Notes: generated by a model from the sequence alone, not told the origin. 64,000 bases of DNA from Selenobaculum gibii (GCF_030273445.1 NZ_CP120678.1:528501-592500), one strand, 5' to 3'. Numbered from the stretch's first letter, positions 8,786 through 18,240 are shown. Program-made: numbers and translations.

Positions 8786-9660
8786 AATGTTTCTATATAA
8801 GTTAAAATTTTTTGATGCGCTTGTGATGTTGTAATATCTGATGGAAGGAGCGGTAAATAAGTTTCAAAGCCACATTTTTTAAAATACTTTACTTTTATCC
8901 TGTTTGCTCCCAGTCTTGTTAACAAGTCAGCAAATTTTTTTGCATCTTCTAAATCATCATTCACCATTTGTACAATAGGGATGCAAATGGTGATATTTTT
9001 ATGAGTATATAATGCGGTTGATAAATTTCTAAGGATGATTTCATTAGATACCCCCGTCATTTCAAAATGTTTTTGGCTATTATAATGGGCAAGAGAAAAA
9101 TGTAGGAGGTCGGTATAGGAAAGTAATTTTTTAAAGTCATCCGGTTTTGCGTAGCCAGTTGTTTCGCAAATGGTAAAAAAGAAATGTTCTTTTAACTGTT
9201 TGAGTAAGGCTAGAATAAAAGTGCTTTGAGATAGAATCTCTCCACCTGATAAGGTAACTTGCAACTTTTTTTTGTTTTGATCATTTGAAGGTTTTTTAGG
9301 AAGAAGCTGATTTAAAAGCGAGATTATGCTAACTTTTTTCCCAATCGGTTTTAAGGCACCTCGGGGGCAAATTTCTACACAGCTCATACAACCAATGCAA
9401 TAATTACTTTGTATATGAATTTGATTGTTAAGGTTGATGATTCCAGTGGTAGGACAATCAGATACACAGGCCATACAGTGAACACATATTGTTTCGTTTG
9501 GTACAATTTCTATTTTTTTGCTTTTAAGTGCGGGAGAATTGCACCAAATACAATTTAAAGGGCATCCTTTAAATTGTATTTTATAGTGGATTTCATCAGG
9601 GAAAGGGGAGTTCGTTTCTATTTTTAAAATTGTCGCCAGAGGAGATTTATTAGACATCAT
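8755..9660 (-). CDS. Glycyl-radical enzyme activating protein-like radical SAM protein
   Basis: 301 residues. The radical-SAM cluster motif CPLNCIWC (CxxxCxxC, about 33-40) is followed by a ferredoxin insert with two CxxCxxCxxxCP sets (CVHCMACVSDCP and CIGCMSCVEICP), and then VTLSGGE, the usual GGE motif. This is the layout of pyruvate-formate-lyase-activase-like enzymes that install a glycyl radical using SAM. No glycyl-radical enzyme lies nearby in the window, so its client is elsewhere or unknown. An AGGAAG site precedes the ATG. Enzymes of this type are oxygen-sensitive, consistent with an anaerobe. Confidence 0.85.
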   Translation of the reverse strand: MMSNKSPLATILKIETNSPFPDEIHYKIQFKGCPLNCIWCNSPALKSKKIEIVPNETICVHCMACVSDCPTTGIINLNNQIHIQSNYCIGCMSCVEICPRGALKPIGKKVSIISLLNQLLPKKPSNDQNKKKLQVTLSGGEILSQSTFILALLKQLKEHFFFTICETTGYAKPDDFKKLLSYTDLLHFSLAHYNSQKHFEMTGVSNEIILRNLSTALYTHKNITICIPIVQMVNDDLEDAKKFADLLTRLGANRIKVKYFKKCGFETYLPLLPSDITTSQAHQKILTYIETLKKEGLEYSF

Positions 9661-9692
9661 TTTATCTTCCTATACTTGATCATTTAGTTTTG

Positions 9693-9746
9693 TCCGATAA
9701 CTTAGGCGCTCTAAGATTCAGATGAACTGAAAACTCCACCTGAATC
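9693..9746. repeat. Dispersed palindrome, copy 1 (degenerate)
   Basis: TCCGATAACTTAGGCGCT leads into CTAAGATTCAGATG, then a loop and CCACCTGAATC. It matches the copies at 26092-26149 and 41458-41485, including the TCCGAT lead and CTAAGATTCAGATG block of copy 2, but has a mismatched stem. Intergenic, in the gap upstream of the chemoreceptor gene. Confidence 0.6.
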
Positions 9747-9953
9747 AAGCTTTATTTTATCGTATCATAGATAGTAAAAAATGCAAAGAGTTAGATGAAG
9801 CTGCTTTTAGATGAGTGAATGGAGATGAAAATTTTAATTTTTTGTTAATTAACACGCGACTAAGTAGTCTCTTGGTGGGTTTTGGTTAAAAGAATGATAT
9901 AATAATTACAATAAAACTTTGTTAAAAAATGTCTTATAAAAGAGGTGTTGGTA

Positions 9954-12011
9954 ATGGCTAGGTTAAGTAAAAGCATTAAAGCAATTTTTGTTTTAAGTGT
10001 TATTGTGATCACTAGTGTATTGTTATGTATTCAGACCGGTTTTAATATTCATTTTTTCAGAGCGGGAATGGAGCAAGAAGTGGAAGGAAAGTTGCAAGCC
10101 AAATCTGGTGAAATCGTAAATGCGTTCAACTCTAGAATGTTACAGGTTGCTGAAAAAAATAAGGCTTTGACAGCAAATTTGGATGCAATGGAACAATATG
10201 ATATGAACGTTGTATTTAAGACTATGGAAAAGCTAATTAAATCTGATAGTTTGGTTTATGGCAGTGGCTGTTGGTTTGAGCCGAATGCTTATCAGGCTGA
10301 CTTAAAATATTATGGACCATATTTATATCGTGATACCGATGGATCGGTAAAGCTTACGATGGATTATAGTAATGAAGCGTATAACTATCCATCGTATGAA
10401 TGGTATAAAAATGGTGTGCAAGGGAATGGTGAAGTGGCATGGAGTGAACCATTTTATGATGATGTAAGTAAGACGACGATGATAACGAGTGCTAGTGCAA
10501 TCGAAAAAGATGGAAAGTTAGCGGGGGTACTTACAGTAGATATTGGATTAACGGAATTAGAAAATTATATTCGAGATATGAAAATTGGCGAAACTGGATA
10601 CTCCTTCATCATTACAAAAGCAGGCTATTATGTTGCGTATCGTGATGCTGAGAAAAATATGCAAGAAAAGATTACGGAAGATAAAGATAGTAATATAAGC
10701 AATCTTGGTAAGCAAATTGTAGAGCAAAAGGGACAGGCGTTATTAGAAAGTAGTGCCTTTGGCAGTGATAGTTATATTATGGTTTCGCCAATTGGAAATA
10801 CTGGGCTGAAGTTAGTTTTAGTATATCCGAAGGCAGAGATTTATGCTGCAGTTAATCAATCTGTCTATGTAAGTGTTGTAATCTCTGTTATTGTCATTAT
10901 TCTCCTCGTTTTAGCCTTGATCTACATCTTTAATCAAAAGGTGGATCGACCAATTCAAAAGTTAATTCTGGTAGCGGAAAAAATTGCAAAAGGTGATTTA
11001 TCAGCGACGATTATTGTTGATAGTGAAGATGAGATGGGAAGGTTAGCGAATAGTTTAAAGATTATGTCTGATCAGTTAAAGACAATGATTACACAAGTGA
11101 ATGGAATGGCTGAGCAGGTTGCAGCAGCGAGTGAAGAATTGTTTGCAAGTGCTGAACAATCTAGTTTTATGGCAGAAGAAGTTGCTGTGGCAATTGGAAA
11201 GGTAACAAAAGATAATGTAGAACAGGAGAGCCAAACTGGTTCAGCAGTGGGATTTGTAGAGAAAATCGCGCAGCGAATTGATAAAGTGGAAGGGAATACG
11301 CAGACGACATTAGAAAATGCACAAAATAGTGTAGCGGTAGCAAGAAAAGGGCGGGGCGCAATTGAAACAGCCGTTAGTCAAATACAACAAGTTGATACGA
11401 TGATAATGAAGACAAGCGATGTAATTACAAACTTGGGTGAGCGTTCGAAGGAAATTGGACAAATTGTACATACGATTTCAAGTATAGCTGCACAGACAAA
11501 TCTTTTGGCATTAAATGCAGCAATCGAAGCTGCTAGAGCCGGTGAACAAGGCAGAGGTTTTGCAGTTGTAGCAGATGAAGTAAGAAAATTAGCAGAGCAA
11601 TCACAAGAAGCAGCAAAACAAATAGATGCACTAATTAGTCATGTACAAGAAGAAACAAACGTTGCAGTAAGTGCAATGAATAATGGAACACAAGAAGTTA
11701 AAAAAGGGACGCAGATTGTTAATGAAGCAGGAGAGTCATTTAAAGAAATTGTTGATCATATTGAAAAAGTGAGAGAAAATGTTCAAGTCGTAGCAGATGA
11801 AGTTAAGCAAATTGTTACTGGAAATGCTGAGGTTGTAAATATTATGGCTCGCTTGCAGGATATTGGAGAAAATACGGTAGGCAATGTAAATAAGGTATCC
11901 TCTTCTACGCAGACGCAGTTGGCTTCACAGGAAGAAATTACTTCCGCAAGTAGAAATTTAGCAGAACTTGCACAAGATTTACAAAATACAATTAATAAGT
12001 TTAAGTTATAA
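9954..12011 (+). CDS. Methyl-accepting chemotaxis protein with dCache sensor
   Basis: 685 residues from the ATG at 9954 (AGAGGTG six bases before it; the in-frame GTG at 9945 is part of that SD). Order: short N-tail, membrane segment about 8-30, extracytoplasmic double-Cache domain to about 295 ([21 protein letters not shown] and [13 protein letters not shown] are typical), membrane segment about 303-325, HAMP, and the cytoplasmic signalling hairpin, whose tip is [20 protein letters not shown] (about 515-534). It senses a small extracellular ligand and signals to CheA/CheW. No chemotaxis genes are adjacent. A terminator follows the stop. Confidence 0.93.
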   Translation: MARLSKSIKAIFVLSVIVITSVLLCIQTGFNIHFFRAGMEQEVEGKLQAKSGEIVNAFNSRMLQVAEKNKALTANLDAMEQYDMNVVFKTMEKLIKSDSLVYGSGCWFEPNAYQADLKYYGPYLYRDTDGSVKLTMDYSNEAYNYPSYEWYKNGVQGNGEVAWSEPFYDDVSKTTMITSASAIEKDGKLAGVLTVDIGLTELENYIRDMKIGETGYSFIITKAGYYVAYRDAEKNMQEKITEDKDSNISNLGKQIVEQKGQALLESSAFGSDSYIMVSPIGNTGLKLVLVYPKAEIYAAVNQSVYVSVVISVIVIILLVLALIYIFNQKVDRPIQKLILVAEKIAKGDLSATIIVDSEDEMGRLANSLKIMSDQLKTMITQVNGMAEQVAAASEELFASAEQSSFMAEEVAVAIGKVTKDNVEQESQTGSAVGFVEKIAQRIDKVEGNTQTTLENAQNSVAVARKGRGAIETAVSQIQQVDTMIMKTSDVITNLGERSKEIGQIVHTISSIAAQTNLLALNAAIEAARAGEQGRGFAVVADEVRKLAEQSQEAAKQIDALISHVQEETNVAVSAMNNGTQEVKKGTQIVNEAGESFKEIVDHIEKVRENVQVVADEVKQIVTGNAEVVNIMARLQDIGENTVGNVNKVSSSTQTQLASQEEITSASRNLAELAQDLQNTINKFKL

Positions 12012-12014
12012 ATG

Positions 12015-12058
12015 AAAAAAGGCTCACTGGGATAAATTAAAGTCAGTGAGCCTTTTTT
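12015..12058 (+). terminator. Terminator after the chemoreceptor gene
   Basis: GGCTCACTG (12021-12029) pairs with CAGTGAGCC (12044-12052), followed by TTTTTTATTT. Confidence 0.85.
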
Positions 12059-12120
12059 ATTTATTGACAAGATTGAGCGTAAGTTGTTTTTGCAAATGGA
12101 TATATATGTATTTGTTTTTT

Positions 12121-12149
12121 TTGTTTTATTTGATAAGATAAAGTATAAT
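12121..12149 (+). promoter_or_regulatory. Sigma-A type promoter for adenine deaminase
   Basis: TTGTTT at 12121-12126 and TATAAT at 12144-12149 with a 17-base spacer, 36 bases before the start codon. I saw no purine riboswitch between promoter and gene. Confidence 0.6.
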
Positions 12150-12184
12150 TCTTTTGATATTTTAAGTGATAGGTGGATATAAAG

Positions 12185-13900
12185 ATGAAAAAAATGAAAC
12201 GCTTGATTGCAGTTGCTAAGGGAGACGAGCAGGCGGATTTAGTATTAAAAAATGTAAGAGTATTTAATTCTTTTACTGGTGAGTTTATTGAAGGCGATAT
12301 TGCGATTGTCGATGGAGTAATCGCCGGTGTCGGTGAATATATAGGACGAAGAGAATTAAATCTGGATGGGAAATACGTTACACCAGGATTTATTGATGGG
12401 CATGTGCATCTCGAAAGTTCGATGCTTAGCCCAATAGAATTTGCTAGAGCCGTTGTTCCCAGTGGTACGACAACTGTAATTGCGGATCCACATGAAATTG
12501 CGAATGTTTGCGGATTGAAGGGAATAAAGTATATTTTAGATAGTACGGAAGATTTACCTTTATCTGTCTATGTGATGTTGCCGTCTTGTGTTCCATCGAG
12601 TCACTTAGAAAATGCAGGGGCAACTTTATTAGCAGATGATTTAGCAAAATTTATTGATCATCCGCGTGTACTTGGTTTGGGTGAAATGATGAATTATCCA
12701 GGTGTTTTATTTGGGGATAAAACGGTTTTAGATAAATTAATGATTGCAAAGGACAAAAAAGTAGATGGACATGCACCGGGTTTGATGGGAAATGATATTA
12801 TGGCGTATGCAGCTGCCGGTGTTAAATCTGATCATGAATGTGTAAATCCTGAAGAGGCAATGGATCGTTTACGAGCAGGTATGTATTTGATGATTCGTGA
12901 AGGTTCGGCTGCGCATAATTTGTTGCAGTTATTACCTGTCGTAAATCGCTTCACCTCACAATTTTGTTTCTTTGCCACAGATGATCGTCATCCAGCGGAT
13001 TTGATTGGTACAGGACATATCAACAATATGGTACGGCTGGCGGTAGAAGCAGGATATGAGATTCCTGTAGTTTTACAAATGGCGACGATTAATGCAGCTA
13101 CATATTTTGGGCTTGGCGATGTCGGTGCCATTGCTCCTGGATATAAAGCGGATTTGCTTGTATTTGATGAATTAATTACATGGAATCCAAGCCTTGTCTT
13201 TAAAAATGGAATAAAAGTTGCGGAGCATCGCAAAGCTTTGTTTTGTGGAAGTGATTTTTCCGATGAGCATATTAAACAAACCGTGCATCTAACCTCTATT
13301 AATAGAGAAAAACTAAAGCTTTCGGCTAAATCTGATTTAGCGCGTGTAATTGAGCTTGTACCACATCAAATCGTAACAAAGGCACGAGAAATGAAAGTAA
13401 AAGTGGAAAATAGCGAATTTATAGCTGATGTAGAAGCTGATATTTTAAAATTAGTTGTATTCGAACGCCATCATGCTACGGGTAATGTTGGTGTTGGCTT
13501 GGCACACGGCTATGGATTGAAACGAGGGGCAATAGCCTCGACGATTGCCCATGATTCACATAATCTCATTGTGATGGGAACAAATGATAGGGATATTTTA
13601 TTGGCGGCGAAGGAAATTGAAAAGATGCAGGGTGGAATTGTTATTGTTGATAATGGTGAAGTTTTAAAAGCGTTACCATTGCCATTGGCTGGTCTTATGT
13701 CGAATGAAGGCGTGCACTATGTGGAAGCACAGCTAAATACAATGAAAATTTTGGCTCATGATATGGGCGTCAAGTGCGAACATGATCCGTTTTTGACATT
13801 AGCATTCTTGAGTTTGCCAGTGATTCCTGAATTGAAATTAACTGATCTAGGATTAGTCGATGGAAGAACCTTTCAATTCGTAGATGTTGCTGTAGAGTAA
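12185..13900 (+). CDS. ade: Adenine deaminase
   Basis: Metal-dependent amidohydrolase converting adenine to hypoxanthine and ammonia in purine salvage. 571 residues from the ATG at 12185, which is 8 bases after AGGTGG; the GTG at 12173 overlaps the SD. Metal-binding HVH is at 73-75 in GFIDGHVHLESSM, followed by DPHEIANVCG and the C-terminal SHDSHNLIVMGTN-like region (AHDSHNLIVMGTNDRD). Length is standard for the family. It may be co-transcribed with the downstream PRC/Nramp operon through the regulated terminator at 14001-14030. Confidence 0.95.
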   Translation: MKKMKRLIAVAKGDEQADLVLKNVRVFNSFTGEFIEGDIAIVDGVIAGVGEYIGRRELNLDGKYVTPGFIDGHVHLESSMLSPIEFARAVVPSGTTTVIADPHEIANVCGLKGIKYILDSTEDLPLSVYVMLPSCVPSSHLENAGATLLADDLAKFIDHPRVLGLGEMMNYPGVLFGDKTVLDKLMIAKDKKVDGHAPGLMGNDIMAYAAAGVKSDHECVNPEEAMDRLRAGMYLMIREGSAAHNLLQLLPVVNRFTSQFCFFATDDRHPADLIGTGHINNMVRLAVEAGYEIPVVLQMATINAATYFGLGDVGAIAPGYKADLLVFDELITWNPSLVFKNGIKVAEHRKALFCGSDFSDEHIKQTVHLTSINREKLKLSAKSDLARVIELVPHQIVTKAREMKVKVENSEFIADVEADILKLVVFERHHATGNVGVGLAHGYGLKRGAIASTIAHDSHNLIVMGTNDRDILLAAKEIEKMQGGIVIVDNGEVLKALPLPLAGLMSNEGVHYVEAQLNTMKILAHDMGVKCEHDPFLTLAFLSLPVIPELKLTDLGLVDGRTFQFVDVAVE

Positions 13901-13960
13901 AATAAAGGGTGCGGAAAATTAGCACTACAATTTAGAATTGCATATAGTAAGGTAAGAAGA

Positions 13961-14017
13961 ATGTCTTTCTGTATAGAAAGTATGCTGTACTTACCTTTCG
14001 AAAAGACCTTCTATTAA
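13961..14017 (+). CDS. Putative 18-aa leader peptide
   Basis: A short frame reading MSFCIESMLYLPFEKTFY, with AAGG 8 bases before its ATG and a stop codon lying in the loop of the terminator hairpin at 14001-14030. The position (ending inside a terminator directly ahead of a metal-transport operon) is what leader peptides controlling attenuation look like. Whether it is translated cannot be seen from sequence alone; a chance frame of this size is quite possible. Confidence 0.3.
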   Translation: MSFCIESMLYLPFEKTFY

Positions 14018-14030
14018 GAAGGTCTTTTTT
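14001..14030 (+). terminator. Terminator/attenuator in the leader of the PRC-Nramp operon
   Basis: AAAAGACCTTCT pairs with AGAAGGTCTTTT across a 4-base loop, followed by a T-run. It ends only 14 bases before the GGAGGG ribosome site of the next gene, leaving no room for a promoter. A competing helix is possible: AGAAG+GTCTTT (13955-13959, 13963-13968) can pair with AAAGAC+CTTCT (14002-14012), destroying the terminator stem. This fits a switchable attenuator, although it could also be the plain end of the ade transcript with inefficient read-through. Confidence 0.65.
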
Positions 14031-14056
14031 GATTATGATTGCAAGGAGGGATCATC

Positions 14057-14863
14057 ATGGAAGGAAATGAAAAATTCTACTTTAGTCAATTTATGGGGAA
14101 TAAAGTTTATAATAGCGGTGGAGATTTTATTGGTAAAGTGTTAGATGTTGCTTTTGAAATAAATAGCATCTACCCAAAGGTAGTAGGGCTTGTCTGTGGA
14201 AAACTGGATCATATTATTCCTATAGACTACATTGCTTTTTATAATAAGGGCATGATTGAGCTGAATTGCAAATTTTATCAAGTTATGCCAGAGGAAAATC
14301 AAGATAAAATGTTTTTGGTGGGCGATCGGATTTTAGATCGACAGATTATTGATTTAGAAGGTGCTAGGCTGGTCAGAGCGAATGATGTTATTTTGTCATT
14401 TGTAAGGAGACATAGTGAACCGCATTTGTTTATTACAGCGATTGATATTGGCATGAGAGGGTTTTTTCGAAGAATGAATCTCGAATTTCTCGTTAAGCGT
14501 ATGCAAAATAAGTTTTTAGATTGGCAGTATATTAATTTAGTGGATGATTGTATTAAAGGATTGCAGGTCAATTATGAAAAGAACTTAAATCGATTAAAGC
14601 CAGAAGACCTTGCTCAGATTATTGAATCTTTGGATTATAAGCGACGATTTATCTTGATAAGACAATTAAATAAAAAGATTATGGGATTAACGATGACCAT
14701 TTTAAAGCCGAATGTATGCATTGAATTGTTAAAGCAAATAGAACCTTTACATGCTATTTTCATCTTACGAGAAATGCCAAAAGAAAAAGTAGAATATATT
14801 CTGAGTGAATACACTGAGTTAAACCGATTTTTTTATGAAGTAAATCAAATTGGCGTAAAATGA
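14057..14863 (+). CDS. PRC-barrel / MgtE N-domain protein
   Basis: 268 residues from the ATG at 14057, six bases after GGAGGG. The first 130 residues contain two PRC-barrel-like repeats (GNKVYNSGGDFIGKVLDVAF; DRQIIDLEGARLVRANDV). Residues 185-265 resemble the MgtE intracellular N-domain superhelix (LKPEDLAQIIESLDY...EPLHAIFILREMPKEKVEYIL), which in MgtE senses magnesium. There is no membrane segment. It lies 13 bases ahead of the Nramp-related transporter gene, and such pairs recur in Firmicutes, so it is probably a soluble magnesium-sensing regulator or gate of that transporter (inference). Confidence 0.85.
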   Translation: MEGNEKFYFSQFMGNKVYNSGGDFIGKVLDVAFEINSIYPKVVGLVCGKLDHIIPIDYIAFYNKGMIELNCKFYQVMPEENQDKMFLVGDRILDRQIIDLEGARLVRANDVILSFVRRHSEPHLFITAIDIGMRGFFRRMNLEFLVKRMQNKFLDWQYINLVDDCIKGLQVNYEKNLNRLKPEDLAQIIESLDYKRRFILIRQLNKKIMGLTMTILKPNVCIELLKQIEPLHAIFILREMPKEKVEYILSEYTELNRFFYEVNQIGVK

Positions 14864-14876
14864 AAGGACTTTCATC

Positions 14877-16112
14877 ATGAGCGTAACGAAATATTATAAA
14901 AAAATGCTCCTATTTTTATCGGTAATGGGACCAGGCGTCGTTACTGCTTTTGCTGATAACGATGCTGGAGGAATTGCAACTTATGCATCTGTAGGGGCAC
15001 AGTATGGCTACCAACTACTATTTGTATTATTTATAAGCACAATTTCTTTGGGAATCTTTCAAGAGATATCAGCACGTACGGGAGCGGTAACTGGACGCGG
15101 TCTTGCTGCATTAATCAGGGAATATTATGGTGTACGCTGGACTTTTCTGGCGATTGTTATTTTGCTATTTGCCAATATTGCAACGACAGTCTCTGAATTC
15201 TCTGGAATTGCCAGCAGTTTTGAAGTATTTTCAATTAGTAAATATGTGATTGTACCATTCAGCGCTGTTTTAATTTGGTGGATTGTACTCAAGTACAATT
15301 ATCGCAGTGTTGAAAAAGTATTTTTTTGTTTGTGTTTCATGTTTATAAGCTATGTGATAACTGGTGTTATCGTTGAACCAGATTGGCAAGCGGCAGGCAG
15401 TGCACTTGTTATGCCAGACTTTTCGAATAACTACGAATATATTTTATTAGCAGTTGGATTGGTTGGAACGACGATTACCCCCTGGGGACAATTTTATATT
15501 CAATCTTCAGTAGTAGATAAAGGAATTCGAGCAGAAAAATATCGGTATCTTCTAGTGGATGTATTGGTCGGAACTTTACTCACCGGGGTTATTGCTTTTT
15601 TTATTATTATTGTAACGGCAGCAGCACTGTATGGACAGCATTTTGTCATTGAGAATGTACATGATGTTGCAATTGCTCTTGAACCCTTGGCAGGAAGTTA
15701 TGCAAAGACTTTATTTGCGTTCGGTTTATTAGGCGCATCTATGTTAGCGGCTGTTGTTCTACCTTTAAGTACAGCGTATGCCATTTGTGAGGCTATGGGA
15801 TTTGAACATGGTATTGATAAAACTTATCGTGAAGCACCGGCGTTTTTTATTTTATATACCTTCTTAATTGTGATTGGTGCAGGTCTTGTTTTGATGCCGG
15901 GAATATCTTTATATAAAGTCATGTTGGCTGCACAAGTCATCAACGGAGTGTTATTGCCACCAATTTTAATTTTTATGTTGCTATTAGTAAATAATAAAGA
16001 ACTGATGGGCAAGTACAAAAATGGGCGAATTTATAACTATATTGCCTGGATGTTTACCGTGTTTTTGGTTTTATTAAATTTAATTCTTCTCATTGCAGGA
16101 CTTATTCAATAA
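14877..16112 (+). CDS. Nramp-related divalent metal (probably magnesium) transporter
   Basis: 411 residues, about 11 membrane segments. The fold is SLC11/Nramp, but the canonical TM1 motif DPGN reads DAGG (D29-G32 in AFADNDAGGIATY), and the TM6 motif MPH reads TPW (GTTITPWGQFY). Loss of the TM6 methionine is known for the Nramp-related magnesium transporter (NRMT) clade, where it relaxes transition-metal selectivity. The neighbouring MgtE-N protein supports magnesium. SD AAAGGA precedes the ATG. I therefore do not call it MntH. Confidence 0.85.
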   Translation: MSVTKYYKKMLLFLSVMGPGVVTAFADNDAGGIATYASVGAQYGYQLLFVLFISTISLGIFQEISARTGAVTGRGLAALIREYYGVRWTFLAIVILLFANIATTVSEFSGIASSFEVFSISKYVIVPFSAVLIWWIVLKYNYRSVEKVFFCLCFMFISYVITGVIVEPDWQAAGSALVMPDFSNNYEYILLAVGLVGTTITPWGQFYIQSSVVDKGIRAEKYRYLLVDVLVGTLLTGVIAFFIIIVTAAALYGQHFVIENVHDVAIALEPLAGSYAKTLFAFGLLGASMLAAVVLPLSTAYAICEAMGFEHGIDKTYREAPAFFILYTFLIVIGAGLVLMPGISLYKVMLAAQVINGVLLPPILIFMLLLVNNKELMGKYKNGRIYNYIAWMFTVFLVLLNLILLIAGLIQ

Positions 16113-16181
16113 TAAAGGAAAATTTACGTTTGGAAGGGTTTTTGATATAATAAAATGAAATTTACTTTTGAGGTGGTTGAG

Positions 16182-16979
16182 TTGTTAGAAGAGATTAGTC
16201 AAAAATTATTGTGGATACGTAAAAACCGCCCGTTAATTCATCAGATTACCAACTATGTCAGTGCAAATGATTGTGCAAATGCAACTCTTGCTTTGGGAGC
16301 ATCACCAGTTATGGCGCACGATATAAATGAAGTGGAAGAAATGACGAGTAAAGCGAGCGCGCTTGTTTTAAATATAGGGACATTGAGCGTAGCAAATATT
16401 CCCGCGTATTTAAAGGCAGGAATAACGGCAAAAGAAAGAGGGATTCCTGTTGTTTTTGATCCGGTTGGCGTTGGTGCGACAAAGCAAAGAACTGAAGTTG
16501 CTAAAGCGATTTTAGCCGATGTTCAACCGGATATCATTCGCTGTAATATGACGGAATTAAATGTGCTTTGTCATAGAAAGGTAGCAGTGAAAGGTGTTGA
16601 TTCCATTGCAAGTGAAGCTGGTCGTGGAGAGCTTGCGAGGGAATTTGCTGAAAAAACTAATGCAGTTGTTGCGGTAACCGGTAAAACAGATTTGGTTGTC
16701 GATAAGAAAAATATGATTACGATTGAAAATGGTGATGAATGGCTGACGAGAGTAACCGGGACAGGCTGTATGACCTCCGCGCTTGTTGCAAGTTTCGCGG
16801 CGGCGGGAAATGCTTTTATCGGAGCTGTGGCGGGAGTACTTGCCATGGGAATTTGTGGTGAACTTGCGAAGTTGCGTCTAACAGAGAATGAGGGGATTGG
16901 AACGTTTCGCATGCGATTAATTGATGAAATTTTTCAACTGAATTGTGATATAATAAAAAAATATGGGAAAATTTCTTAA
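16182..16979 (+). CDS. thiM: Hydroxyethylthiazole kinase
   Basis: Phosphorylates 4-methyl-5-(2-hydroxyethyl)thiazole for thiamine salvage. About 265 residues; RPLIHQITNYVSANDCANATLALGASPVMAHD and DPVGVGATKQR are family hallmarks, and GTGCM near residue 193 is the ATP/anion-hole region. I choose the TTG at 16182, six bases after GAGGTGG; the upstream in-frame ATG at 16155 lies at the expected transcription start of a TATAAT-like box near 16146 and would make an unusually long N-terminus. It is followed by thiW 18 bases later. Confidence 0.93.
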   Translation: MLEEISQKLLWIRKNRPLIHQITNYVSANDCANATLALGASPVMAHDINEVEEMTSKASALVLNIGTLSVANIPAYLKAGITAKERGIPVVFDPVGVGATKQRTEVAKAILADVQPDIIRCNMTELNVLCHRKVAVKGVDSIASEAGRGELAREFAEKTNAVVAVTGKTDLVVDKKNMITIENGDEWLTRVTGTGCMTSALVASFAAAGNAFIGAVAGVLAMGICGELAKLRLTENEGIGTFRMRLIDEIFQLNCDIIKKYGKIS

Positions 16980-16997
16980 ATTTATGGGGAGGAGAAA

Positions 16998-17495
16998 ATG
17001 CAACTGAAAAAATTAACGATTACCGCTTTATTTATTGCAATCGGTGTCTTATCTGCCCATTTAGTTTATATACCTGTTGTTGTGGCGAAATGCTTTCCCA
17101 TGCAGCATGCAATCAACATTTTGCTTGCGGTTTTATTGGGTACACGTTATAGTGTCAGCGGAGCTTTTAGTATTTCGCTATTGCGCAATTTATTAGGGAC
17201 AGGATCCTTATTAGCGTTTCCAGGTAGCATGATTGGGGCGGCGTTATCAGGATACCTTTATGAGAAAACAGGGAGTATTTATGGCGCGATTTTAGGGGAG
17301 GTTTTTGGTACAGGTATACTTGGCGCTTTTGTTGCTTATCCTGTAGCGAAATATATTTTAGCGTCTGATGCAGGGGCGTTTGTCTTTGTCGTTCCATTTT
17401 TAATCAGTACGCTAGGTGGCAGTATCATTGCATTTGCCATTTATCAAACACCGATTCGTAATCTTTTCGTGAAATATGCAAATCATAGAAGGTAG
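16998..17495 (+). CDS. thiW: ThiW, ECF transporter S component for thiazole
   Basis: 165-residue integral membrane protein with about five to six helices. The N-terminal LTITALFIAIGVLSAHLVYIP and FPMQHAINILLAVLLGTRYS match ThiW, the substrate-binding subunit of an energy-coupling-factor transporter for the thiazole moiety of thiamine. The A/T energising subunits are not in the window, as expected for a group II ECF system. Directly downstream of thiM, which phosphorylates the imported compound. SD GGGGAGG. Confidence 0.92.
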   Translation: MQLKKLTITALFIAIGVLSAHLVYIPVVVAKCFPMQHAINILLAVLLGTRYSVSGAFSISLLRNLLGTGSLLAFPGSMIGAALSGYLYEKTGSIYGAILGEVFGTGILGAFVAYPVAKYILASDAGAFVFVVPFLISTLGGSIIAFAIYQTPIRNLFVKYANHRR

Positions 17496-17505
17496 GGGGA
17501 TACGA

Positions 17506-18240
17506 ATGGATTCTATGGAAATTACTTATTTAGATAATAGTGGTTTTGTTGTAAAAATCGGCAATACAGCACTGCTGTTTGATTATTATCGTGATGAAAA
17601 TCATTGTTTATCAAGTGTACTGGCAGATTGTAATAAAGTATATATCTTTAGTTCACATGTGCATCATGATCATTTTAATCCTAAGATTGTAGAAATGGCG
17701 GATAGTGTGGCAAAATATTTTTTAAGCTTTGATATTAAGCCGGCTGCCAAATCTCTTTTATCGTCAGAAAAGGTAATTTACCTTAATCCTTATGAAACGG
17801 TAAAGGAAATGGATATTAAAGTTTCTTCTTATGGTTCAACGGATGAAGGCATTTCCTTTTATGTTGAATTTGAAGGTTGGCGTATCTTTCACGCAGGTGA
17901 TTTAAACTGGTGGCATTGGGATGGCGATACAGAGACCAATAATAAATTTGCTCGCAATCGTTTTGCAAAAGAAATGAAGCATTTGACTGGTTTAGTTTCA
18001 GATGTTGCGTTTTTCCCAATTGACAGTCGATTAGGCGAGTATTGTGCATTGGGTGTGAAGGAATTTTGTGACCATACGATGGTAAGACAGTTAATTGCAA
18101 TGCATACACAAGGTATTGCTTGGCACCCGCCAGAAGGGTTTTTCGCTAAAGAGAAAGAAATGAAATATTGGTGTCCAACGAAAAATGGTAGCAAGTTATC
18201 AATTGAAAAAGGAGAATTATCATGCAAAGAAAATGGATAG
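17506..18240 (+). CDS. Metallo-beta-lactamase fold hydrolase
   Basis: 244 residues from the ATG at 17506, after GGTAGGGGG. The HxHxDH zinc motif is seen as SSHVHHDHF near residue 60, and the later [10 protein letters not shown] supplies the downstream histidine and bridging aspartate. Members hydrolyse esters, lactones or phosphodiesters; no substrate can be named. It begins 10 bases after thiW and its end overlaps the cyclophilin start by 19 bases, so it belongs to the same run of genes. Confidence 0.85.
   Translation: MDSMEITYLDNSGFVVKIGNTALLFDYYRDENHCLSSVLADCNKVYIFSSHVHHDHFNPKIVEMADSVAKYFLSFDIKPAAKSLLSSEKVIYLNPYETVKEMDIKVSSYGSTDEGISFYVEFEGWRIFHAGDLNWWHWDGDTETNNKFARNRFAKEMKHLTGLVSDVAFFPIDSRLGEYCALGVKEFCDHTMVRQLIAMHTQGIAWHPPEGFFAKEKEMKYWCPTKNGSKLSIEKGELSCKENG

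Noticed and set aside
12059..12184. Purine riboswitch in front of adenine deaminase
   Set aside because: No aptamer features; the region is only a terminator followed by a T-rich stretch and a promoter.
13901..14056. M-box or manganese (yybP-ykoY) riboswitch before the PRC-Nramp genes
   Set aside because: None of the conserved M-box or yybP-ykoY elements could be found; only the short attenuator-like structure is present.
14877..16112. Calling this gene mntH
   Set aside because: The DPGN and MPH motifs needed for Mn/Fe specificity are altered and the neighbour points to magnesium.
16113..16181. TPP riboswitch before thiM
   Set aside because: The gap is only about 70 bases, and no thi-box sequences were seen.
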